Positions 1 through 4,637 of a stretch of 5,521 nt of DNA are shown in pieces (the stretch's first letter is position 1; every line of letters starts with the position of its first letter). The DNA comes from Thermoplasmata archaeon (lineage in GTDB: Archaea; Thermoplasmatota; Thermoplasmata; Lutacidiplasmatales; UBA184). The notes beneath the pieces were generated by a model that did not search any database, was not told the origin of the DNA, and worked only from the letters and a program-made list of their open reading frames with translations. A program made the position numbers and the translations under genes. The stretch is from the NCBI GenBank assembly GCA_030043855.1, contig JASHWW010000122.1, forward strand, positions 1-5,521, in the 5' to 3' direction.

Positions 1-1
1 G

Positions 2-112
2 ATGCGAAAGTACCGCGAGTTTTGGAAGCAGGAGCTGGACTCTCTCGAGCGGTATCTCGACGGGTCGGGGTTATCGACCGCCGAGTCGCGGCGCACGCGT
101 CGACACCGTTGA
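2..112 (+). CDS. 3' end of a gene, possibly an ArsR-type winged-helix regulator (5' end outside the window)
   Basis: Frame 2 is open from the left edge to a TGA at 110-112 and encodes 36 residues. They begin MRKYREFWKQELDSLERYL and end in an Arg/His-rich tail (TRRHR). The aromatic and charged amphipathic helix is protein-like, unlike the Arg/Pro/Ala-rich translations of the other frames here. C-terminal helices of ArsR-type regulators often have a similar pattern, with an aromatic residue, a Trp, then Leu-x-x-Leu-x-x-Tyr-Leu, so that family is my best guess. This is inferred from a short stretch and no helix-turn-helix is visible in the window. The ATG at 2-4 may be an internal Met or a true start of a tiny gene. 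The former is likelier, because the gene appears cut by the window edge. Confidence 0.45.
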   Translation: MRKYREFWKQELDSLERYLDGSGLSTAESRRTRRHR

Positions 113-304
113 TTCCGGAACTCACGTCGCCCAGCGCGACCGCGGGCCGACCCCTGACTGAGTTCTCTCCGGAATCGGCCAGCGGACCCCCGCGTCGTTC
201 GAGCCCGGACGAGGTCGCTCCGCCGCGATTCGAAGCATCCTCGGTGCGGGGCGTCGTCTTGGGGCTTAATATACGGTACATCGAATCGGCGCTGGAGTCC
301 GGAG
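113..304. other. Intergenic region upstream of the glycine-rich surface protein
   Basis: This 192-base gap separates the upstream gene end from the ATG at 305. The frame of the downstream gene is closed by a TGA at 155-157, and no ATG, GTG or TTG lies in frame between there and 305, so the gene cannot start earlier. The only clear element is the AT-rich box at 265-273, which stands out in GC-rich DNA. TTCCGGAA at 113-120 is a perfect 8-base palindrome, and a partial copy (CTCCGGAA) lies near 166-173. Whether either binds a regulator cannot be judged. No RNA gene or T-rich terminator is visible. Confidence 0.6.
265..273 (+). promoter_or_regulatory. Archaeal TATA-like box for the glycine-rich protein
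   Basis: The sequence CTTAATATA is the only AT-rich octamer-like stretch in the GC-rich upstream region. Its centre lies about 36 bases before the ATG at 305. Archaeal TATA boxes usually sit about 25-27 bases before the transcription start, which predicts a start near 295 and a leader of about 10 bases. GGAG at 294-297 could be a weak Shine-Dalgarno only if the leader is slightly longer. A bacterial -10 reading (TAATAT) lacks a convincing -35 partner. Confidence 0.55.
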
Positions 305-397
305 ATGGGGCAACGTCGGCCTCTGGGACTGGTCGTCGTCGCAGCGATTTGTGTCGTGGTTGCCTTGGTCGTGGGGTATCTCCCCACCGCTCAGGCA
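305..397 (+). other. Signal peptide or N-terminal membrane anchor of the glycine-rich protein
   Basis: Residues 1-31 comprise two arginines (R4, R5), a run of Val, Ala, Ile and Leu from about 9 to 24, and an A-Q-A motif at 29-31 fitting signal peptidase I. Proline at position 32 directly after the site disfavours cleavage, so the segment might instead remain as an uncleaved N-terminal anchor. There is no twin-arginine consensus beyond the RR pair and no lipobox at Cys16. Confidence 0.75.
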
Positions 398-3205
398 CCT
401 TCCGGTCGTGGTCCTTCCGGCCGGATCGCGATCGAGGCGTCGGCCGGACCGTCGACCCAACTGATGAACTGCACCGAGATGGCCCTCTCGTCCGCGGTCG
501 GAATGGGGGGGAACGTCGTCTACGGGGTCGGTTGCCCCGGCGTTCCGTTCTCGACGCCGATCTCGATCCCGGCGAGCTTGACGGTGAACGTGTCGAGCGG
601 AGGCTTCTCGGTCACGTTCGACGTGACTACGGTCACCCAGTTCTTCGTCGTACACGGTGGCCATCTGAACCTCACCGGTCTCACTCTGGACGGGGGAACG
701 ATAATGGGCAGCGCGGGGGCTCCCGGCAAGTCCGGGACCAACGGCGCCAACGGTGCCGCCGGCCTGAACGGAGCGAACGGCGCCTATCAATCCGGAGCCA
801 ATGGCGGGCCGGGGACCGCGGGCAAGGCGGGCAAGAACGGCACGGCGGGCCGATCGGGAACGGCCGGGGGCGCCGGGACCGGAGGCGCCCTCGAAATCCT
901 GAGCGGCAGCGTCGTCGTGCTCTCGAACGATGACTTCGTCGACGATTCCGCGTTCGGCGGCAACGGTGGCGGGGGAGGCGACGGCGGCTCCGGAGGGACC
1001 GGGGGCCCAGGGGGAGCCGGCGGCGCCGGCGGCCTGGGTACGACCGGACCTTCGGGAGGCGCGGGAGGGAACGGCGGGCGCGGAGGGGCCGGGGGCCTCG
1101 GCGGCCACGGCGGCGCCGCGGGCAACGGGGGAGCCGGCGGGAACGCCGAGGGCGGTGCGATTTACAACGCCGGCGACCTCACCCTGCAGTCGGACACCTT
1201 CACCGACGATATCGCGTCGGGCGGCGACGGAGGTACCGGTGGGACCGGGGGCACCGGCGGCAACGGCGGGCTCGGCGGGCCGGGAGGCGATGGCGGAGGC
1301 GGCGGAAGCCCGACGTCGGGCGCCGGAGGTCCCGGGGGAAAGGCGGGCGCCAATGGAGCCGGCGCGGCGGGCGGCTTCGGCGGTGCCGGCGGGAATGGAT
1401 CCAAGGGCGGGGCCGCGGAGGGCGGTGCGCTCTACAGTACCGGACCCGTCACGATCGACCATTCGATCTTCACGGGGTGCTCGGCGTTCGGCGGATACGG
1501 TGGCTACGGGAATTCGGGGGGAAACGGTGGACTCGGCGGGATCGGGAGCGGCGACGGCACCGCGGCCGGATCCGGGTCGGGCGGCGGAGTTCCACCGACA
1601 GGAGGTAATGGCGGGGACGGCGGTGCGGCCGGCCATTCGGTCGGTGGATCGGCGGGCGCCGACGGCGCGAACGGCGGGGCCGCGGGCCTCGGCGGAACTG
1701 GCGGAGTCGCCGCCGGCGGCGCGATCTTCGCGTCGAACACGCTCACCGTCTCCGATTCCAGTTTCTCCGACGATGGCGTCTCGGGCGGTCTGGGCGAAGA
1801 CGGAGGAGGCGGCGGAAGCGGGGGTTCGGGGGGAATCGCCGGGGGAGGCGGACCGGGGGGCGACGGCGGTACCGGCGGTCCCGGCAGCCCACCCACCGCC
1901 CTGGCTAGCGCAAACGGTGGCGACGGAGGCGCGGGGTCAAGCGGTGGGGCCGCCGGTACACCGGGCAACTCCGGGGGAGCCGCGGCGGGTGGCGCTGGCG
2001 GCGCCGGCGGGGCGGGTCGGGGTGGTGCCATCTACTTCGATTCCTCGGCGAAGTCCTTCTCCATCTCCAACAGCACTACCATCTCGACCGGAGCCGGCGG
2101 CGGATCCGGAGGCGCGGGAGGTTCCGGCGGCTCCGGCGGCGGAGGCGGAATCGGCGGGACCGGGGGACAAGGCGGCGACGGAGGTTCGGCCGGTGACGGA
2201 GCGAACGGCGGTTCCATTGGAGGAAACACTCCCGGACTCGCGGGGAAGGCCGGGGTCGCGGCCGGCACCTCCTCCGCGGGCGGAGCCGGGGGCAACGGAG
2301 GTGCCGGCGGACCGGCGCAGGGGGGCGCGATCTACGAGGTCGGAACCGCCCTGATCCAGTTCGACTCCCTGACCTGGTCGAACGCCACGGGTGGTGACGG
2401 AGCGAGCGGGGGCATCGGCGGCAACGGAGGGAACGGTGCCGCGGGCGGACCCGGAGGACTCGGGGGCGACGGAGGCGACGGCGGGGAGAACGGCGTTGCC
2501 GGAGGGACCTCGGGAGCCGCCGGCGGGGACGCTGCATCGGGCGCCCTGGGCGGAGCGGGAGCCAGCGGCGGGAACGGAGGCTCCGGCGGACCGGGCGGAC
2601 TCGCGCAGGGCGGCGGACTCTACAGTTCGGGATCCCTCACCCTCATCGTGGACAACTTCTCGTCGGACACCGCCACCGGAGGGACCGGCGGATCGGGAGG
2701 GACGGCGGAGGACGGCGGGTCCGGAGGCACCGGTGGCACCGGCGGGGCCGGCGGGTACGGAGGGATGGGCGGAGGCTACGGCGGTGCTGGCGGCCCCGGC
2801 GGCGACGGAGGCAACGGCGGGGACGGCGGCCCGGGGGCCGCGGGAGGCGCCGGAGGAAATGGAGGTGCCGGTGGGGCCGGCGGCAGCGCTACCGGAGGCG
2901 GCGTCTATCACGTCCGAACCCCGGTGCTCGCGTCGACTCTGTACTTCTACTTCGACTCGGTGGTCGGCGGGGCCGGCGGCACCGACGACTGCGGCATCGG
3001 CCTCGCATGTCCGGGAGCGGGGGGCTCGGCCGGTCCGGGCGGAGGTGGCGGCCCCGCGGGACCCGGGGGCCTGGACGGGTACGGCCCCGGCTCCGGTTCG
3101 AGCGGGAGTGCCGGCGGGATCGGCGCCCCGGGGGCCGCGGGCGCGAACGGCGCTCCCGGCGTCAGCGGAGCGGCGGGCGTCGCGAAGGATGCCACCCAGA
3201 ACTAG
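305..3205 (+). CDS. Giant glycine-rich secreted beta-helix protein with GGX hairpin inserts
   Basis: The protein has 966 residues and starts at the only usable Met, which opens a signal or anchor sequence: MGQRR, a hydrophobic core at about 9-24, then a TAQA site at 28-31. Residues 55-134 match the N-terminal cap of Pmp-like right-handed beta-helix proteins: Cys56 in NCTE, a GGNVVYG strand, Cys77, T-I-x-I strands, then a G-x-L-x-L-x-x-L-T-L-x-x-G turn at 119-130. Eight coils of the GGAIY type begin at 193, 283, 373, 471, 573, 673, 769 and 864, each about 25 residues. Long Gly-Gly-X inserts separate them. Collagen-like Gly-X-Y runs flank the array at 135-193 and 931-960. It probably acts outside the cell as an adhesive or structural surface protein, which is inference. 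There is no C-terminal membrane helix, sorting motif or enzyme signature, and the substrate or partner is unknown. At least eight N-x-S/T sequons occur. PE_PGRS proteins share the GGX composition but not the coils. Confidence 0.9.
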   Translation: MGQRRPLGLVVVAAICVVVALVVGYLPTAQAPSGRGPSGRIAIEASAGPSTQLMNCTEMALSSAVGMGGNVVYGVGCPGVPFSTPISIPASLTVNVSSGGFSVTFDVTTVTQFFVVHGGHLNLTGLTLDGGTIMGSAGAPGKSGTNGANGAAGLNGANGAYQSGANGGPGTAGKAGKNGTAGRSGTAGGAGTGGALEILSGSVVVLSNDDFVDDSAFGGNGGGGGDGGSGGTGGPGGAGGAGGLGTTGPSGGAGGNGGRGGAGGLGGHGGAAGNGGAGGNAEGGAIYNAGDLTLQSDTFTDDIASGGDGGTGGTGGTGGNGGLGGPGGDGGGGGSPTSGAGGPGGKAGANGAGAAGGFGGAGGNGSKGGAAEGGALYSTGPVTIDHSIFTGCSAFGGYGGYGNSGGNGGLGGIGSGDGTAAGSGSGGGVPPTGGNGGDGGAAGHSVGGSAGADGANGGAAGLGGTGGVAAGGAIFASNTLTVSDSSFSDDGVSGGLGEDGGGGGSGGSGGIAGGGGPGGDGGTGGPGSPPTALASANGGDGGAGSSGGAAGTPGNSGGAAAGGAGGAGGAGRGGAIYFDSSAKSFSISNSTTISTGAGGGSGGAGGSGGSGGGGGIGGTGGQGGDGGSAGDGANGGSIGGNTPGLAGKAGVAAGTSSAGGAGGNGGAGGPAQGGAIYEVGTALIQFDSLTWSNATGGDGASGGIGGNGGNGAAGGPGGLGGDGGDGGENGVAGGTSGAAGGDAASGALGGAGASGGNGGSGGPGGLAQGGGLYSSGSLTLIVDNFSSDTATGGTGGSGGTAEDGGSGGTGGTGGAGGYGGMGGGYGGAGGPGGDGGNGGDGGPGAAGGAGGNGGAGGAGGSATGGGVYHVRTPVLASTLYFYFDSVVGGAGGTDDCGIGLACPGAGGSAGPGGGGGPAGPGGLDGYGPGSGSSGSAGGIGAPGAAGANGAPGVSGAAGVAKDATQN
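707..883 (+). repeat. N-terminal collagen-like Gly-X-Y run
   Basis: Residues 135-161 form nine uninterrupted Gly-X-Y triplets (GSA, GAP, GKS, GTN, GAN, GAA, GLN, GAN, GAY). After a two-residue slip (Q162, S163), triplets resume from Gly164 to Gly193 at the first GGA-type coil. Proline is scarce, so a classical collagen triple helix is doubtful. An extended PPII/PGII-like conformation fits better. This run differs from the later inserts, where the second position is mostly Gly. Confidence 0.8.
881..2971 (+). repeat. Eight beta-helix coils alternating with seven Gly-Gly-X inserts
   Basis: Coil starts (GGA[IL][YF] or GGG[LV]Y) are spaced 90, 90, 98, 102, 100, 96 and 95 residues apart. Each coil follows a pattern of GGAIY, a turn, a hydrophobic strand such as LTL or VTI, an x-x-F-x-D-D turn and a closing GG. 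The inserts are 63, 65, 73, 77, 73, 71 and 70 residues long. In the first, 38 of residues 221-280 are Gly. The repeats are visible in the protein but not as identical DNA, because GGC, GGA, GGG and GGT are mixed freely. Confidence 0.9.
3095..3184 (+). repeat. C-terminal collagen-like Gly-X-Y run
   Basis: Residues 931-960 are ten consecutive Gly-X-Y triplets (GSS, GSA, GGI, GAP, GAA, GAN, GAP, GVS, GAA, GVA), ending six residues before the stop. They mirror the Gly-X-Y run that precedes the first coil. A Cys pair (Cys896, Cys902) lies between the last coil and this tail and could lock a small loop. No anchor follows. Confidence 0.75.
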
Positions 3206-3239
3206 CCGCCCGTCCCCCCGGGGACCCGATCGGTCACGA
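3206..3239. other. Short convergent intergenic spacer with GC-rich inverted repeats
   Basis: This 34-base gap lies between the stop of the glycine-rich gene and the 3' end of the tRNA on the other strand. It contains GTCCCC-CC-GGGGAC (3212-3225) and the palindrome CCGATCGG (3226-3233). The first could form a short hairpin in either transcript. There is no T-tract, so a canonical archaeal terminator is not supported. The repeats may still help end or protect the two converging RNAs. Confidence 0.4.
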
Positions 3240-3314
3240 CGGGCGCGGAGGGATTTGAACCCTCGATCGCCGGGTTAGGAACCCGGTGCTCTATCCAAGC
3301 TGAGCCACGCGCCC
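3240..3314 (-). tRNA. tRNA-Arg (anticodon CCT)
   Basis: On the minus strand a full cloverleaf folds from 3314 down to 3240. It has a 7-bp acceptor stem (GGGCGCG with CGCGCCC), a 4-bp D stem (GCTC/GAGC), a 5-bp anticodon stem (CCGGG/CCCGG) with loop TTCCTAA, a 5-base variable loop, and a 5-bp T stem (GAGGG/CCCTC) with loop TTCAAAT. The discriminator is G. The total is 75 bases with no intron. Loop positions 34-36 read CCT, which decodes the arginine codon AGG. CCA is not encoded: the bases after the discriminator are TCG. It lies 24 bases after the stop of the upstream minus-strand gene. Confidence 0.97.
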
Positions 3315-3333
3315 GGGCCGCTCTGGCCGGCCG

Positions 3334-3341
3334 ACATATCA
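3334..3341 (-). promoter_or_regulatory. Possible TATA-like box for tRNA-Arg, overlapping the upstream stop codon
   Basis: On the minus strand TGATATGT is the only AT-rich octamer before the tRNA. Its TGA is the stop of the upstream gene. The box lies at about -27 to -20 relative to the mature tRNA 5' end, slightly close for an archaeal TATA box unless transcription starts at or just inside the tRNA edge. Read-through from the upstream gene is the alternative. Confidence 0.35.
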
Positions 3342-4394
3342 GCGCTTCGCGGCGGGACCGCTCGCGGGCTCGAGCAGTCGGTCGTACCGGTGGTCGACCA
3401 AGGCTCGAAACCCCTCGGCGGGCTCCTGCAGGATCTCGATCCCTTCGAGGAAGTCCCGCAACGTCGGCAGGACGGGACGACGCGGGGCCCCGTCGACCGG
3501 AACGGGCGCCGGCCCTCCGAGCGCCCCGAGCAGCCAGCGGTCGGACCCGACCACGAACAGGAACGGGAAGACGCGCGACTCGCGGCTGAGCGTCGCGAAC
3601 AGACCGTCGGCCCGGGCTCCGGCTTTCGGGGTACCGGTCACGAACACCACCTGATCCGCCGCTTTCCCCTTGTACGGCGGCACGCGGGCGGGGTCGAGGA
3701 TCGTCCGGTGCGTGACCCACCCGCGCGCGAGCATCTTCCGCTGCGAGAACGGAAGCCCGAACGGTCCGACCAGATGGCCGCCGCGCCCCTGGTCGGTGGT
3801 GGCGAACGGTCGGCGGAGCAGCTCGCCGACGGCCCAGGTCTGGTGGGACGACAGGGTACCGCGAGTCTCCTCGTCCGAGGTCGGGCCCCCACCGAGACCG
3901 TGCGGGTACGCGAGCGTTCCTTCGAGGCCGGCGAGGTGACCCCACAGCCCTTCGAAATCGAAGTAGACCGGAACGTACGGCCCGTCGGCCGACACCGTCA
4001 CCTCGATCGGGGGCGCCCCGAGGTGGTCGTCGGCGATCCGTTTCGCCAGCTTGGGCCCATCGCCCGGCTTCGCGAGGAACGACACCGCGAGGACGAGCTG
4101 GGTGCCGGCCCAGAGGACCACGTTACCCGGGTCGGCCGCGATCCGCGCCGTGAGCTCCTCGTACCGATCGGCGTACGGCCGGGCGAGCAGGAACGACACG
4201 TAGGGGCGCCCCAGCGGCACCGGATGAGGGACGTACCGGTCCCGCAACCACCCCTCGTCGTACGACCGCCGACGGACCGCATGGTAGGTCGACCGGGGGA
4301 CGCCGATCTGGTGCAATCGTTCGCGCTCCCGGTCCGGACGCGCGGCGAGCAGGACCGCGATGACGCGCGATTCCGCGTCGGTCAGGGTCCGCAC
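3339..4394 (-). CDS. Putative Lrp/RAM-like regulator with two tandem winged-helix modules
   Basis: The protein has 351 residues, a GTG start at 4394-4392 and GGGGAGG ten bases upstream. Residues 4-53 resemble a winged helix-turn-helix (an LLAARP helix, a GVPRSTYHAVRRR recognition-like helix, then YDEGWLRDR). Residues 64-107 resemble an alpha/beta RAM or ACT-like fold (VSFLLA strand, helix, VVLWAGTQLVLAV). The second half repeats this: LLRRP (192-196), PFSQRKMLARGW (215-226), THRTILDP, a VVFV strand, and FLFVVGSDRWLLGA (278-291). Typical Lrp proteins have about 150 residues with one module, so this looks like a fused duplication. The second HTH is more degenerate, and residues 296-351 form a separate C-terminal extension. 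It is cytoplasmic, with no signal peptide or membrane segment. DNA binding and ligand are inferred, and no specific family is recognised. It could autoregulate or control the divergent secreted-protein gene. Confidence 0.8.
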   Translation of the reverse strand: MRTLTDAESRVIAVLLAARPDRERERLHQIGVPRSTYHAVRRRSYDEGWLRDRYVPHPVPLGRPYVSFLLARPYADRYEELTARIAADPGNVVLWAGTQLVLAVSFLAKPGDGPKLAKRIADDHLGAPPIEVTVSADGPYVPVYFDFEGLWGHLAGLEGTLAYPHGLGGGPTSDEETRGTLSSHQTWAVGELLRRPFATTDQGRGGHLVGPFGLPFSQRKMLARGWVTHRTILDPARVPPYKGKAADQVVFVTGTPKAGARADGLFATLSRESRVFPFLFVVGSDRWLLGALGGPAPVPVDGAPRRPVLPTLRDFLEGIEILQEPAEGFRALVDHRYDRLLEPASGPAAKR

Positions 4395-4404
4395 GACGCG
4401 CGAG

Positions 4405-4411
4405 CCTCCCC
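4405..4411 (-). promoter_or_regulatory. Shine-Dalgarno deciding the GTG start of the tandem-HTH gene
   Basis: On the minus strand GGGGAGG sits with a 10-base spacer before GTG at 4394-4392. It is the best purine-rich ribosome-binding match in the window. No in-frame ATG occurs near the start, and the HTH-like residues begin within a few codons, so GTG is preferred. The leader is therefore longer than those predicted for the two secreted-protein genes. Confidence 0.6.
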
Positions 4412-4464
4412 GTTGCGACGGTGTAGCACGGAGTCCAAACGCGCGGCGTGCCCTCGGAACCCGC

Positions 4465-4472
4465 CTTTAAGA
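4465..4472 (+). promoter_or_regulatory. TATA-like box for the divergent secreted protein
   Basis: CTTTAAGA is centred about 37 bases before the ATG at 4506, nearly the same geometry as the box before the glycine-rich gene (about 36 bases). With a usual archaeal offset, transcription would start near 4494, leaving a leader of about a dozen bases. GAAGGA directly before the ATG is too close to be a good Shine-Dalgarno. Confidence 0.5.
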
Positions 4473-4505
4473 GTCCCGGGCCACATCGGCCGAGAGCGAA
4501 GGACC

Positions 4506-4637
4506 ATGCTTCGCTCGGGCCTCCATCGTTCGCACATCTCGCGGGGAGCCACGGCGGCCGTTGGAGTAACGTTCGCCCTCTTGACCCTATGCGTCGCCGG
4601 GACGGGCGCCGCCGCTCCGTTGGCGCCGGCGGCCGCT
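4506..4637 (+). other. Signal peptide of the sequon-rich secreted protein
   Basis: Residues 1-44 contain four basic residues and two histidines, then a hydrophobic stretch (AAVGVTFALLTLCVAG), then an Ala/Pro-rich segment. Signal peptidase I cleavage after APAAA (residue 44) or after GAAA (residue 37) is plausible. The Cys at 29 lies in LTLC and does not fit a lipobox. Confidence 0.75.

Larger units (their letters stand above)
4395..4505. other. Divergent intergenic region between the regulator and the secreted protein
   Basis: This 111-base region separates the minus-strand GTG start from the plus-strand ATG. It holds the Shine-Dalgarno on the minus strand and one AT-rich core (CTTTAAGA, 4465-4472). 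That core could act as a TATA box for the plus-strand gene and, read as CTTAAAG on the other strand, might also serve the regulator. No convincing long operator palindrome was found. Confidence 0.55.

Noticed and set aside
22..933. Plus-strand open frame of about 300 codons at the left
   Set aside because: It is out of frame with the signal-peptide gene at 305 and overlaps most of its first part. Its product is an Arg/Gly/Ser-rich low-complexity shadow without a plausible fold.
266..1636. Long minus-strand open frame opposite the glycine-rich gene
   Set aside because: The translation is Ala/Arg/Gly/Pro-rich, typical of an antisense frame in GC-rich DNA. The plus strand has a signal peptide, a recognisable beta-helix cap and regular coils.
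787..2295. Several minus-strand proline-rich frames (PPxPP repeats)
   Set aside because: They are the exact complement of Gly-Gly-X codons (GGN read backwards gives NCC, proline). They need no separate explanation.
881..2971. CRISPR array or DNA-level tandem repeat
   Set aside because: The repeat is at the protein level inside a single open frame. Repeat units differ in DNA sequence and length, and there are no identical direct repeats with spacers.
305..3205. PE_PGRS protein of mycobacteria
   Set aside because: The GGX composition is similar, but there is no PE domain, an N-terminal signal and Pmp-type cap are present, and regular GGAIY coils interrupt the glycine tracts.
3212..3233. Intrinsic terminator between the convergent genes
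   Set aside because: GC-rich inverted repeats are present but are short, with a two- to four-base loop and no T-tract on either strand, so I kept it only as a spacer annotation.
2391..3278. Plus-strand frame ending in RRARRDLNPRSPG
   Set aside because: The ending is the well-known artefact of translating a tRNA antisense strand. The rest is a shadow of the glycine-rich gene.
3202..3945. Minus-strand frame ending with SAWIEHRVPNPAIEGSNPSAP
   Set aside because: The distinctive tail is translated tRNA sequence, and the body overlaps the regulator in another frame with an Arg/Pro-rich composition.
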